In this document: positions 1 to 12,719 of the stretch, one piece after another | How the letters are laid out: each line of letters begins with the position of its first letter | Numbering within the stretch: the first letter of the stretch is position 1 | DNA from: Haematococcus lacustris | Taxonomy: Eukaryota; Chlorophyta; Chlorophyceae; Chlamydomonadales; Haematococcaceae | Direction of reading: 5' to 3' | Length of the DNA stretch: 64,000 nt | Assembly: GCA_030144725.1 (NCBI GenBank) | Contig: JASKMD010000024.1 | Coordinates: 2,099,076 to 2,163,075, forward strand | Translations under genes and position numbers: made by a program | The notes under the pieces: model-generated | The model's database searches: none | What the model was told of the DNA's origin: nothing | The model's input: the letters and a program-made list of their open reading frames with translations, nothing else

Positions 1-3000
1 TGCACCAGCCCCGGCTGGGCTGCCTTAGCCCTGCTGCTGGCACTGCTAGCTGCTGGCACTGCTAGCTGCTAACACTGCTAGCTGCTAACACTGCTAGCTG
101 CTGGCTGTTGGCACTGCTAGCTGCTGCCTGGTGGCACTGCTAGCTGAAAGACCCAGGAGGGTACCTGTCTGGTAGTGTCTGAGCTCTGTGAGCTGACGAT
201 CAGCCTGATAGCAGGTGAGGGCAGCGGAGCTGGTGGCCCGCCCACCCACCAGGAGGGAGTCGCTGCGGGACAGCTTAGTGCGGGGGGCGGAGGCAAGCAT
301 CTGTGTCAGGGACGCGTTCACGTCTTCATCCGCACCCAGGCCGTGCTGGTCCAGCCTGTTTACCACCTGCCCGGCAACCAGGAGCACGACAAGGACCTGG
401 GGTGGGCCGGCTTCCATAATTGAAGCAAGAGTGAGCATCATCAAATGACACTGGCATCGTGGAGTGTGCACCAAGGCTGCTTCAGGTGAAAACAGCAAAG
501 CCATTGCTGCCCTTGTCAGCCAGCAATGATGTGCCAGAGTCGTGAGCGCGGCTACTTGGCTGATGTGCCGCGTCACGAGGTGTAGCCACAGGGTCTTGGC
601 TTTTTCGTGGCTCAAACTATTTAAGGCATTTTTAGTTATACATGCACCCACTGAGTGCTGCCAGGAGGTGCAGGCCCATTTCAGAGGGGTTCAGCGGGAT
701 ACGGGGCCACATCGAGCAAGCCAGCCAGCCACCTTCACGTGGATTGAGCGCCACACTTGCCTGTTTGTCTAGGTCTGTTGGTGCCAGGAGGTTGAAGCCA
801 CCAGCCAGGATTGCGTTCCTGACCGCCAGCACCTCTTGCATAGCTACCTGTCAGTATCAGGGCCAGCAGGGCAGAGCGTGATCAGGGCCAGCAGGGCAGA
901 GAGTGCTGTGGGCTGAAAATGAGCCATCTGCAGTGGCACTGCCAATTTTTGCATTGCTGCTAGCTAATGAGTGAGCGAGTGCATTAGTACGTGGATGTGT
1001 GCATGAGTGTGTGGATGTGTGCATGAGTGTGGGTGGGTGGGTGGGTGGGTGGGTGGGGGGGGGGGGGGGGGGGGGGGGGGCGGGGGGGGCGTGTGTGGGT
1101 GTGTGCGTGTGTGGGTGTACGTGAGAGGATGAGAGGAGGGGCATGCAAGCTGCTAGGTACGTCCACTTTTACTACTGGTCTCATGACCTGCAGCCCAGCT
1201 GCTGCCTGATGTAGTGATGTGCACGCAATTGGCGGTGGTGAGGGGTGTGTGTTGATAAGGGCTGAGAAAGAGTTGCCGGGTGGTGGGCAGTGATGTGCGG
1301 AGTGGAGAGTGATGTGGGTGGCGGGTGCTATGAGGGTGTCAGTTGCATGCAGGTGACTGCCGCCTGCCCACCTGGACGCCATGCATCATCTTGTCCAGCA
1401 GGTTCAGCGCCTTCTCAGCCGGTGACAGGACCTTGAGGCACCTGCAGCATGGCACACCAGCCTCTGGAGGCAGCAGCACAAGAGGTGCACAGAACCCTGC
1501 GTCCCCTGCACTGCTGCCAGCACGGGCTGGCGGGGCTGGCTGGCAGGCTGGCAGGCTGGCTGGGGTGGCGGGGGTGGCTGGGGTGGCGGGCTGCCTGACC
1601 GGGGCCCCTGCTGCTCTCATGGGGCTGCTAAGGCCGCAGCAAGCCTTGGGTCTGGAGCTGGGTGTGCTAGCCACCGCCGGGTTGCTGGGTGGACACACTG
1701 CCGCACAGCTGTCAGCCAGGCAGGCAGGGTGTTCTCGGCACACACCAGCTGCAGCCACACATATGCAAGGCACACGGGCACATGGGGAAGGCACTCCAAT
1801 CAGAGTGTGCATGGGGTTATGCATGCCTGGGTGCCAGTGAGCCCTGACACTGCATGCGTGAGGACTCCGAGCCTGATGAGTCAGGGCCTGGGCAGGGAGG
1901 GAGGGTGTTTGTGCATGGAGCATGCATCACACGGAGCATGCAGTGCACGCCCAGGGGCCTGGGCCTGGTGCCTTACTCGTCATCCTCAAAGCTGGGTGCG
2001 TGCTGGGGCCCGCCATTGGACTGGTCCTGGGTGGCCAGAGCTTCGTCCAGTGCAGCCTCCAGGCTGGAAGCAAGCACAGCGCAGCAAGAGCAACCGACAC
2101 CTCACTCAGTAAGTCAAGCACTGAGGCAGGCACTGAGAGCAGGCAGGCAGGCACTGAGGCAGCCAGGCACACTCAGTCAGGCACACTCAGTGCTAGAGCC
2201 ATTATGAATTAACAGAGGACATCATCAGGCTCCCGTGCGTCTTGAGGGGAGCCCCAGTCGTGTGGCAGCGCATGCACCCGGCCTTCTGGCATTCAGTGCT
2301 AGGGCCATCATGTGCAATGACAATGCTCCTATGAAACTTAAGCCAGCCCCGACAGTTTTGCTAGGCTGCATGGCCACACCCTCTCCTAGGCTGCGTGGCC
2401 ATAGGATCACGTGGTTGCTCTGGGGTCAGCCTTCAGCTGGGCCTACTGGGACCATCGCTCATGGACAGACAGGCGGGCAGGCAGGTTGGGCAGGCAAGCT
2501 GGAGGGCGGGCAGGCAGGCAGGCAGGTCAACTGGTCACACTTTGTAGGCAACTGGGCAATTTTAATTTCAAACACATACTCCAGCAACTGCCGTGTATTG
2601 CCATGTATTGCCATGTAATGAGTGCGGCCCACTTACTGCAAGTAGGCTTGTTCAGTGACCAGCTTCTGCTGCGCAATGGCTACAGCCTGCTCATGCAGCA
2701 CAGCTACCTGCAAGGGATTTAGGCAGCAGTGGGGCCACATGATGGAGCACCCTGACTGCCTGCTGTCGCTGCTACCGAGGCGCTGCTGATCTGGTGCTGG
2801 TGACGTTCCTTTCTCTGTATGCTGCTGCCGTTATGTTGGCACTGGAGCAGACTGTTGAGCAAGCAGGTTGTGGAGGGAAGCCATGACGCTGAGGTGCCAT
2901 CATAAACCCAACAAAAGATAAACGTATATGAATGAGATTAGGAAATACTAGCAAGGGGAGGCATGGCACTGAGGTACAGGCTGGACCCGCCCTGCCCTAC

Positions 3001-6000
3001 AGCCAGCACCCGCCTGGTGCTTCAGCTGGGCGACGACCTCATCTTGGCTGGTCAGCTGGTCATACAGCTGCTGCCGGTCCATGGCATTCTCCCGCTGCTG
3101 CAGCTCTACACCGTCCTTGGTGGTCTGCGTCTCCGCTGCCATCGACTGGGGCACCTCACTTTGGGTGGCGGCCTGCAGCACAGCGTGGCAGGGCCATGAG
3201 GTGGGTAGCCAGGCCACCATGATGGTTACATCAGAGGCGACCTCACGACAGCCTGTGCCTGTCACTTGGCAGGAATAGGGAGCTAGGGTGAGGGGTACCC
3301 AACCCAGCTACCACCTGCCACTTGACAGGGGCAGCCTGAGATCATGGCTACATCAGGGGCTCGCTCCATGACAGCCAGCGCCTTTCAGCTGACAGGGGCA
3401 GCCTGCAGTGCCTAGGCTGCATAAGGGGCAGCCTGCAGGACAGCCAACACTTCCAAAGACGGGGAGCACTCCTGACAGGGGCAGCCTGCATGACGGCCGC
3501 ATGGCAAGCATTACTAGGCTGCATGGCCACCCCTTATCAAAGCATGTATGCACTGCAAGAAAAAGAGTTAGTGTGCACATGTCAGGGAACATACAAATGA
3601 TGCATGGCACGGGATGCTCCATGAATGATGTAGGGCGCACCTGCTTCACTGAGACGGCAATGGGCTTGTCTTGCTGCCCTGCCCTGCTGGCTTGCGCTAG
3701 TGAGTCACTCGGCACCTCTGCGTCCAGCGGCTGGAGCTCTTGTAGCTGCGGTCGCTGCAGCTCCCCTCTCCGCTGCAGCAGCTCTGCGTGCTGTTGCTCC
3801 AACGCCTGCTGCTGCTGCCTCAGCTCCTGCTGCTGCAGTTGCAACACCTCCTGTTGCTTCTCCAGTTCCTGCCGCTCCTGCCTTAGGTTTTGCTGCTGCT
3901 GCTGCACTGCCTCCTGCTCTATGTGCAGCTCGGTTTCCTGCTGTTGCTGCTGCTGCAACAGCTGCTGTTGCTGCTCCCTCAACTCCTGCTGCTGGAATTG
4001 CACCTCCTGCTGCTGCTGCCGCAACTCCTGTTGCTCCAGTCGCAGATTTAGCTCCCTCTGTTGTGACTTTTCCTCCTGCTGCTGCTGCTGCTCTAACCGC
4101 TGCTGCTGCTTCAGCTGTTCGGCCTGCAGGCGGTCCACCAAAGCCTGCAGCTTCAGCAGTTGCTGTGAGCAAGCTGCACACATCCCGTCAGTTTGCGTGC
4201 TCACACACTCCTGCACAGCCCAAGAGCAGGTCCGAGCAGGTGTCATGTGCTGACAGGCTTGACGGTGATGGCGGTTGGTGGAGGTGCCTGTTGCCAATGG
4301 TTGTGGGGTGCATGACGATGGCCAGCGGTCACAGCAACAGGTGAGCAAGATGGCTGCAGATTGACAAGCATCGGTGGGCAAGTGGGCGTGGGCGTGGCCA
4401 CTCCACCCATACCCAGCTGCTGCTGTGGGCTGGGTGGTGAGGGTGCTCTCATGGCCCTGCCAGCGTCCTGCACAGGAGGCCAGTCACCCTTGCTATGCAA
4501 GCCCCAGGTGCAAGGAGCATGGTGGGCTGGGTGCACCTGCCGTGCTGGTCAGGCCTGGCGAGCCAGTGAGCAGTGGTGAGCTAACGGGTAAGGCCGCCAC
4601 TGCTGCCTGAGCTGCCGCAAATCAGCCCCACTGCACCAGTTGAACCTGCACTGCTGGGTGCTAGACCCTCTCTGCTGAGCCTGTGCCAGCACCATATGGC
4701 ATAGCGTGCTTGCATGCAGCGAGCATGAGCATGGGTATGGGCATAAACGCTGAACCTATGAGGCTGTGTGTTGCAGCAACGCTGACAGGCGGCTGCCATG
4801 TGATGATGAACATGATGCTGATGATGAACATGATGGTGCTGCGAAGTGGGCCTTGAGAGGAGGCCCTGGGGCAGCAGCAGGCAAGCATCCTACCATGCTC
4901 CCACACAGGCAACAGCAGGCCCCTCATGCAGCTCCCTGCACCTGAGGACCCGTGCCACTGTTCACTGATGATGGGTAGCGTATCACTGAGGCTGCCAAGG
5001 GGCCCCTGCCATTGGACTGGCCCCTGTGGTAACACCAGCCCATGCCTGCTTCTTGCATCTTCCACCTTCACCTGGCACTGTCACTAACAATAGTTGGGCC
5101 TGATAGGCAGCCCCTGCTTCCTCAATGAGAGGCATAGAAGAGCAGGCCAAGCTGGGCTGGCCATGGCTGGCAGACCAGGCCTGGGCCCCCTGGTTCCATC
5201 CCATGCACGACCTGCCCTCCACAGCCTCGCCTTAGCCTCTTGCAGCCACTACCAGCCTCTGCTGCCTAGCGTACACCCTCTCTGGCTGCTGGCAGTGGAG
5301 GCTTTGAGGCATTGCCTGCCCACCTGCTGGCTGAGATGTCCAGGGAGCCCGCCAAGTGAGCCCAGGGGGCCTTGCTGGCTGCTGCTCTCTGTCTGGGTGC
5401 CTGCCGTCACCTGCACACCCGGCCAGTGCCAGTGCCAGGGGCCAGGCATGTCTGCAGGCACTGTCACCGGCATCACTTGCAAGCTGGAGCCCTCCACAGG
5501 CCACAAAGCCAGCACCGACAGAGAGAGCACCACAACAACCACCGCTGACATCGGAACCACCACGTGCATGACCGTCACTGCACAGCTTGCATTCTTGCAA
5601 GCTGGTTGTGGTGCATGGTCACATGCACATGAGGGCCTGCAAACCAGCCCGTCCCGAGACACCCACCAGCAGGATTGTGATAGGGCGCAGCAGCTGTGGC
5701 ATGTCTTCTGTGGCCATGGTGGAACCGCTGCTGTTGCTATGAGAGTAGCCAGAAGCTTGCGCATGGAAATGCTGCCCAGCTTGCTGCTGCTGGGCCTGGG
5801 TGCTGGTGAAGGGCTGTGTGTGTGATGTGCCAACGCTTGTGTGGCCCTGAAGCTTCTGAGACTCTGCTGGTTCCATCACATGCTGGGTCACACTATCCAG
5901 CGAGGCTGAGGACCCTGCATAGCCTGACTTGGCAACCTGGGCGCTCAGCTGCGGGTAAGCGCGGCTGGCAGCCTTGCTGCCTCCTTGCCGCCTGCCCACT

Positions 6001-6449
6001 GTCATGCTGCTGGTCCTGCGCTGGGTCACCCCGTGGGCATACAGTCGGCGTATCATCTCCCGGTCATTCTCGAACCGCACCAAGTCTGGGCCTGGCGGAT
6101 GGCCGGCTGAAGGGGACTGGGATGGTTCTGCCACCACCAGGCGCCAGGCCGGCCTGCTGCCCTTCACCCCTGGACTATTGGCTGCTGCTCTTGACAAGCT
6201 GAGGGCGGTGGTGTCAATTTTATGGCCATTTTCCTTCACATAGTTCTGCACCTGGGGCAGTCTGAATTGAGCAGGGGTTGTGGCTTGCAGCTGCTGGTAG
6301 TCAATAGCTTGGCTAAGGGGCTGGGTAGCTGGGAGGATGTCCTGTAATCGCGGCAGGCTTGGTGAGTTGCCAGGGCTGCGGATTTGCAAGGGGGGAAGCT
6401 GTTCTGTGTAAGCTCTCTGAAGGTCTAGTCCTGGACTATCAAAATCCAT
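1..6449 (-). CDS. Membrane-anchored Gln-rich coiled-coil protein, 5' part (possible cyclic-nucleotide phosphodiesterase), cut by window edge
   Basis: Coding blocks that splice in phase on the minus strand: 6449-5667 (starts MDFDSPGL; low-complexity, about 261 aa), 5593-5411 (hydrophobic segment VVVPMSAVVVVVLSLSVLAL, probably one membrane pass), an exon from about 4170 to 3641 (long Gln/Glu coiled coil with heptads), 3172-3014 and 2707-2637 (coiled coil), 2063-1977, 1441-1372 (LSPAEKALNLLDKM), 847-761 (EVLAVRNAILAGG) and 366-250 (ADEDVNASLTQML). The junctions 2707/2063/1441/847/366 preserve phase. Exons between 5411 and 4170 are uncertain. The donor at 760 is GC (CAG|GCAAGT), and the one at 3013 may be. 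The order PAEKAL-LLDKM, then AVRNAIL, then a D-V-SL-QML block reminds me of the linker before the catalytic domain in chlorophyte cyclic-nucleotide phosphodiesterases, but the catalytic domain would lie outside the window. The gene is well supported; the function is a weak guess from memory. Confidence 0.55.
38..150. repeat. CTGCTAGCTGCTGGCA-type minisatellite
   Basis: Seven or so imperfect copies of a unit around CACTGCTAGCTGCTGG are repeated head to tail, with units of about 15 to 21 bp. It lies in an intron or downstream part of the minus-strand gene. Confidence 0.8.
1021..1115. repeat. GGGT repeat leading into a poly-G run
   Basis: GGGT/GTGG units pass into an almost pure run of about 28 G, then GTGTGTGGGTGT. 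The run length is probably unreliable in the assembly. It sits in an intron of the minus-strand gene. Confidence 0.85.
2455..2530. repeat. GGCA tetranucleotide repeat
   Basis: Imperfect GGCAGGCAGGCA array with interruptions, in an intron of the minus-strand coiled-coil gene. A looser GGCA-rich repeat lies at about 2110-2200. Confidence 0.75.
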
Positions 6450-9400
6450 CGTGCTGTCTATGCCCGCTTGGTCAGTCTTCAAGCCCAAACAGTTTGTCCG
6501 GCATATGCGGTACCTGCAAGATGATGCCAGGTCCTAAGTTGCCGAACCCATGTCTGGCATTTGACGCGTTAGCGTGCGCAATTGAGCAGCCACCTACGCC
6601 CAGCGCGAGCATCTTGAGGCGCGAGGCCATGCGTGTCAAGGGCACGTCTGGCTCTTTGTGCTTGACAAAGCTCCAGTGGTGTATGTCCGGTTGGGAGCTC
6701 ACGAGGCTAGGCAGTAGCCCTTGTGGGCCAGCATTCTTCCAACATTTTGCTAGCAAACACTTTCACTCACATTCACTCACATTCACTCACCACATTCACT
6801 CACTTGTGCGCACGAGGGCAGGGGCAAGCATTTACATTCACCTGAGCGAACCCCATTCACTCACTTGTGTGAACTGTGCAAGAGCGAATCTGGCACAAGG
6901 CTCCGGCTCTTGGCACATTGATTTCCCCTCGCAGCGATGTACAATGCTATTACGAGTCAGTTCAAGCTGCTTCCATTGGTTTTGTCGCGTCTCCCACCAG
7001 ACATAGCTGAGCATCTACTATGCGAAATGATGACAGCGGACGCGGGAAGGCACGTCGGAGTGCGTATTACTGGGCAATTGGGTTTGCGTCCGGACTGGCC
7101 ATTGTGGGGTCCGTACTGTGGACTGCTCGTCGACTGGTGCAAGGGGCTCGGCGTCTGGGTGGCTAACGCATTCGTGGCCTTTAACCTTGACGACCGGCAG
7201 CTGAAATGGGTGAGTGGCCGCTTTGAGGTTCGTAGTCGACGAGGTGAAATACTTATCTGGTGCTATCTTGTGCTACGCAGCACAAAGACAGCGGGAACGT
7301 TGACGTTGGTCGCGTAGTTGTCAACCTAGGCGGTGGCGGTGTAGTGAACCTTCGGTGCGGCGGCGAGGAGCAGTGCCATTGGCTCCCGCACGGCTGGGCC
7401 TACTTCATGGGCCCGGTTGCGAGCGGGAAGCTCCCCGTCCGCCCCGGCCTATACTGTGAGCATTCAGTCGGCATCCATTAGTCAGCCCATCGGCATCCAT
7501 TAGTCAGCCCTGGAGCCGCACAGTAGGCACCTGCTCACTGATCATTGACGTCAACATCACAAGCTGGAACGTCAGCGCCCCACCGTCACCCTCTCCATTG
7601 CCTTTCCCCCTGTTTCCCTCTCGCATCTGGCGTCACCCTTCGTGGTTCATCCTACGCGAGAGCCTACCGATTTCCGGACGTTTCCGGGCATCAATGTTGG
7701 CAGCTGCGCGGGCAACCCGCCGGGCCTGGAAGGACAAGGGTGCACGGAAGGCAGCTGGGCATCCACCCACACTCCGGGACAAGCAGCTGCATGCAAAAGT
7801 GGTGAAAGCTGGGCGGTCGAAGGCAGCGGGCTATGAGCTTGGTGTGCTAGGCAATGAGTCTGGTTTGGTGGGATATCTGGACACTTTGCCGGGGTGGATC
7901 GGCGCTTAAGCAGTGACATGTTCCTGGTCTCCCTGTGTTCCTGGTCTTGGACATGACCTGCTTGGACATGTCCTGCTCTTGACCTGGCCTGAAGCACACG
8001 CGGTGCGGGACAGTGCTCCTAGAACAGCCCGAGGCACATACACGACCAGCAGTTTGATATAGCTGGTACTACCGAATGGCGTAACCCTTGACAAGCCCAC
8101 TTCTTGCACGGTGCTTGTAATACGCTGAAGCACCTAAAGTTGGGGGTGTTTATTCACAGTCGGTCACCCCCGCAAACCTTTGTCGGGCGCGGTCTTGCCA
8201 CACGGGTTGATTCAACCGATGAACAGCATACCTTCCCAGTTAGAGCATTGCGGTTAGCACGCTTCCCCCTCTGGACGCACACATGCGTCCGCCAGACCCG
8301 AACATGAAAAAAAACGTGCGCTAAACAAACATAAAACTAACAGGAAACCAGGCAAAAAACAGGAAAACCAGGACATCGAAGGCAATTGGCGCCACAGTTA
8401 GCGAAGCGAGTTAAGAAAATGCAGCGAAACAGACAGCGTAAACGTAATCGTAATGCCTCGGACAGTTAGGTTGACCGCCGTCAGCACAGGCTCAGCGGAA
8501 CATGCAGGCCAACGGTGCAGCGCACTGGGCCCACAACCACAATAACAATAGCTATAATAGCCAGCCATATTTGCTAATTTTAGCTCCCGATTCTTGTCGC
8601 GCCTTCGTTCGCTTCATAGCGCAATGAATAAGCTTAGCTGCGCTGCACCCCCTGAGCATCTAAGTGATGATGCGCCATCGGAGGCCGCTTCATGGACACA
8701 AAGACATAAGAACAAGACCCACACTGTCGCAGCCCTGCTCAGCTGTGACACGCCTGATAAAATGTTTGCATGGGTCAGTTTGGGTCACACAGGCCACCTC
8801 AGGACATCGCGTTTGCACCAGCCCGCTCTATAGCTCAAGCCGTGTTTGTGTCGCTGGCCTCTAGTACGGCCGCGATGGTGGTGGGCGAACATGTTCCCCC
8901 GCGGATGAGCCTATAGTAGTGGTCTCTATCACTAGGCATCGCACAAATTGTTCCGGAGACGCGTTGCAATATCACGTGACTGTCAAGTCGAGCGCAACAG
9001 GAGCCGTAGGTGCATCTATAGTCCTAGTTTGCCCAGGTACGTGGCGTAATACCAATAAACGCGACATGCCCCATGCCTTGACTGACCAAATTTCGGTGTT
9101 TCTCTGACTGGCGCCAGGCACTAGCAATGGCTCCATCCGCGACCGTTGGCACACACATGTGTCCGTAGCAAGCACATCTACACAATAGGTAACGTTACTG
9201 CAACATGCATGTGAGGTGTGAGTGGCAGCCTCACAGCAAGCCCATGGCACGCCCAGCCATGCCACAGCCATGCCAACTAATAATATGGTATACCACTTAG
9301 CTACTGGCATGTTTGCACCCATATGAAACTACAGCCCAAGTTTCATGTGGCGCTGACGATGCGTTCAACACTAACATGGGTATGCAACCCCCCAACCTCA

Positions 9401-10353
9401 TGTCCTCTCACTACCACCATGTGCCATCCTATTTGGCTGCAGGAAGGCATGCCAAGGTGTCTCTGTTAAGGTGTGTGATGGCAAGCATGGGTCTAGCTGG
9501 TGACAGGTGACATGTGCACCGCCAGAGCATCCAACCAGTCAGCCATGTGCATGTTCCGCACTGGCTTCACGGTGGGCTGGCCTTTGCCCACCACAGCCCA
9601 CAACTCTTGCAGCTGATTTTCAGCAACTTTGAGGTGGTTGGTGGCAGCTTGTTGCTAGCTAGCTTGCAGCGGTACAAAGCTACTGCCTGCAGGTGCCTGC
9701 CCTTATCTGTAGCCTTGTCCGCTGCATACTGCTTTGCCTCCTCTTACCCATGTTAGTGTTGTCTAGTCAAAGTTGCTGAAAAACCGTGTCACAGCTGAGC
9801 CCTGCTCTCAAAGATATGCAAAAGTTATGAAAAAGGTCATAATCGCGTGCGTGATGTGTTGGGCGACTGTTAGCTGCTCCAACATGACGACTGGACAGCG
9901 CCAGCATCATGGCCGCTGCTTCAAGGGGGCCGCTACTATACGCTTTTTTGCGTTTTTCATGGAAGTGTTTGTCACAACTCAACTGGTTTGACCTACTGGG
10001 TGCTGCCGGGGCTGGGGGCTACCGGATTGCCAGCTACCGGATTACCGAATTGCATTCTTGCAGTGAAGCGTTGCATATTTGCACTGCAATAATTCCACTG
10101 TATGATTTCACGAAAAGAACCAATTTTTCCCATGCCTGCTCCTAATCCTTTGATAGCTCCAATTGTTGGCTGTGCCTTGAGAATATGGCCCTGGCCCCAC
10201 TGCCAACCAGCCTAGCCCCTTTGTTGGCCGGGTTGAGTTGCTCTGGATGGCCCCTTGGCAGGACATCGTGGGGTGGCGTGGCGACCCAGGTAAGTAAAAT
10301 TGTGACAATGGCCATTGACTTGCGGCATCACATGTGCAACATATGTGCACCAA
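6450..10353. other. Intergenic stretch, lower GC than flanks, no convincing gene
   Basis: I see no family I recognise on either strand. Small tandem repeats occur at 6762-6870 (ATTCACTCAC units) and 7468-7509 (a 20-bp unit around CGGCATCCATTAGTCAGC, twice). One plus-strand ORF at 6937-7317 (126 codons) has fairly protein-like composition but no recognisable motif. The interval may contain decayed mobile-element sequence. Confidence 0.5.
6937..7317 (+). CDS. Hypothetical ORF, 126 aa
   Basis: Uninterrupted ORF starting MYNAITSQFK and ending TLTLVA. It is hydrophobic and Trp-rich in the middle (PDWPLWGPYCGLLVDW). No family recognised, no splice partner found and no clear promoter. It could be a chance ORF or a relic. 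Confidence 0.15.
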   Translation: MYNAITSQFKLLPLVLSRLPPDIAEHLLCEMMTADAGRHVGVRITGQLGLRPDWPLWGPYCGLLVDWCKGLGVWVANAFVAFNLDDRQLKWVSGRFEVRSRRGEILIWCYLVLRSTKTAGTLTLVA

Positions 10354-12399
10354 CAGCTGGTCACCCCCGCCATTGGCTGCACCCCTGATAACTATCCGAC
10401 TGATCTTTAAGAGTTTTTCAGCGATTCTTGCGCAGGGCTGTTCAGCTCACGAGCGCGAGGCTAGCGGGCTGCTCGGGCTGATATGCACCTGTGCCGGGGC
10501 GGGCGGGGGTGTTGGAAGAGGGGGTCGCGTTGTGCCGGGAATGGGCTGCTTAGTGGGGCTGTGATCAGGAAACAGCTATCGCGCTCGGTGGCTCCGCGGC
10601 ATGGACGCTCGAGTTTATTTTGTGTCACGTGACCCCATGTCAAATTTTTCAAAATGTGGGCCTTTTTGCAGTCCACTTAACTTTCCAACCAGGAAGTCAA
10701 ATGGTGGGTTGACAAGCTTGATTGGTTCTTAGTGAGGAGTACCAACGTGTCCCTTTGACAAATGCGCGATGCCCTCCTTTGTGGGCCGTCTGTGCTGCTG
10801 TAAAGTTGACTCTCATGCACCATGCACCCAGTCACAATCTCGGCCATTAGTACGCCATTGGTACGGGCCGCTGGTGATCTTCCAAAGTAGACCCCCGTGC
10901 ATCTTACACCCAGCCATATCCATTGTCCGACTCATATTCAGCCTCCAGCTGCTCACTTTGCAACTCTCTCAGCACCCAACGACGCAATTCCCGACGTCCC
11001 TCTTCCCTCTTCCACCCCATGTGCATGCGATATCGTTCACAGTGTTTGTTGGTCAGTTTGCCAAAGCACACCTCATCATGCAGCAAATCGGAATGGAACA
11101 ACATCAACAATGCATAACACTCTTCATCATGCTCCCTCCACTCCCTCTTAATCACGCCACCCTCAGAGTCATGCGTGCTCTTGAAATGCGATGTGGCACC
11201 ATATGACCATTGCACAGGCACCCCAAACCTATTGGCTAGGTGCCAATGCAACCTGATGGCCTCCATCTGCTGTTTGTTTAGTAGCAGGTCTGTCTGCTGC
11301 TGCTGCATGAGGTGCTGCTGCTGAGCCAGCTGCTGAGTCAGCTGCTGCTGCACCTCGCGTTGCACTTCAGCCACCTGTTGGGCCTTGAGCTCTTGCTGTA
11401 AGCTGTGAAGCTGCTGTGTCAACGTCTGGATGCGAGCTTGCTGCTGCTCCCTGGAATCTAGGTCTGCCTACAGCTGATGCAGCTGGTGCTTCCGCTCTGT
11501 CAGATCCTGCTCCCTCCGGCTAAGGTCCACCTGCTGTTGCTGCAGCTGGTGCTGCCGCTCAGTTAACTGATGCTCCCATTGCAGCAGAGCTGCCCGCTGC
11601 TGCGCCACCAAATCAGCAAGTTGCTGCTCCTTGCGCTGAAGCTCACTCCGCTGGAGGTCCTGGAGTTGTTGCTGTAGTTGCTGCATGCGCTGGTTGTGAG
11701 CAAGTTGTAGCTCCCTGTCCTGCAGGTCTGCACCAGCAACAGCCTGGGCCTGAGCCTCAGCAGCAATAACCCCTGCTTGCGCCCCAATCTCAATGGGACC
11801 AGCAGCCTCTGCAGCCCTCCGCTGTGCCGTAACCTCCCTCGCTTTCTGCACATTGGCACAGTTAGCCTTCACTCCCCTTTTCTTGTCAACCATGGCTTTC
11901 ACTAGCCTGCACAAACGCAAACATAGTTATCAGCTCAGTCCCTTCATGTTTCTGACTAAATTTTACTGCCCATTGTTGCTCGGGAGCCACAGGCACCAAT
12001 GCGTTCAGCATCTTGTGCAACCTATAATTCGACGGCTTGCACCTGCCAGCAATCCGGCGTCGCAGTCATGCCCCTAGCTTGGGAAAGGGTCTCAATGCGT
12101 GCTGTGACGTAGCAACACTGTTGCGTGCCGACCTGAAAACTTGCAATGTCCAGTCACGATGCGAATTCACTCCGCGCTGGGTCCAGGCTGCCTAAAGCAG
12201 TTACTAGGAGTGTCTACGAGGCCCAAGAACACGTCGCATGTTGGGGGCCAGCTACCCGGCAAACCGTTGGGACTGGCAGCACACTCGTCAGGCCACAAGC
12301 AGCCCATCGCACCAATCGGCGGCTTCATCCGTGCAAAAATGAGTTAGATGTTATGTCTTGAGCCATGGGGGTGCAGCCAATGGCGGGGGTGACCAGCTG
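10354..12399. mobile_element. 2-kb segment bounded by 32-bp terminal inverted repeats
   Basis: The left end (10354-10385) begins CAGCTGGTCACCCCCGCC and runs on to GCACCCC. The right end (12368-12399) is its exact reverse complement, ending in CAGCTG. The repeats face inward around the coiled-coil ORF at 10904-11906. I found no matching target-site duplication outside them: the flanking 8-mers are TGCACCAA and CTACAACC. The CAG...CTG termini would fit a cut-and-paste DNA element of hAT type, but no transposase domain is recognisable, so the class is unassigned. Confidence 0.6.
10904..11906 (-). pseudogene. Gln-rich coiled-coil ORF interrupted by one TAG
   Basis: One minus-strand frame is open from about 11906 (after a good acceptor, TTTGTGCAG) to the stop at 10904, except for a single TAG at 11468-11470. 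Heptad-rich Gln/Leu/Glu sequence continues on both sides of that stop (ERKHQLHQL before, ADLDSREQQQARIQ after), so a CAG-to-TAG change is the simplest explanation. The segment from M11893 would encode about 330 residues. A basic and Ala-rich N-terminus (MVDKKRGVKA) is followed by a coiled coil of about 190 residues. A C-terminal region of about 115 residues rich in Trp, His and acidic residues follows (HWHLANRFGVP, SHFKSTHDSEGG). I do not recognise the C-terminal region. Upstream exons may exist. It lies inside inverted repeats and may be an accessory protein of a mobile element. Confidence 0.55.
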
Positions 12400-12719
12400 C
12401 TACAACCAACATCTTGCCACCCCTCCTAATGTTGGCTGCAGGTGAAGCGGGTCGGCCATTGGCTCTGCCTTGGCCTCGAGCCGGTCGTCGCCGATGGCGG
12501 CAGCCGGGCGCCAGGTGGCCTTGGCCAGCAGTCGCCGATCGTGTCCGAGATCCGCAAGGTGTGCAAGTATATGCCCAGTTGACGGGGCGAACTCCAGCGA
12601 CCTGCCTACAAGGACATGCGCCGGAGTCGTGAGAAGCTGAAAGAGGCTGGATTGGTAGGTCCGCCACTGGCTTGGGAGCGCCACAGCGTGGTCCACATCT
12701 TTCTGTCTTCTTCATTTCT
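12400..12719. other. Unassigned stretch
   Basis: GC-rich sequence between the right inverted repeat and the stop codon of the membrane-protein gene. Short ORFs exist on both strands, but none has a recognisable motif or splice partner. It probably includes the 3' UTR of the minus-strand gene. Confidence 0.4.

Noticed and set aside
1054..1082. Long poly-G run as a biological feature
   Set aside because: Homopolymer length is not reliable in assemblies, and the run borders a simple GGGT repeat.
3700..4344. Ala- and Cys-rich ORFs on the plus strand opposite the coiled-coil exon
   Set aside because: They are mirror images of CAG-rich coding sequence on the minus strand and have no motif of their own.
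8972..9322. Minus-strand ORF with a signal-peptide-like start (MPVAKWYTILLVGMAVAWLG)
   Set aside because: Only one short ORF, no conserved body, no splice partner; a hydrophobic start alone is not enough.
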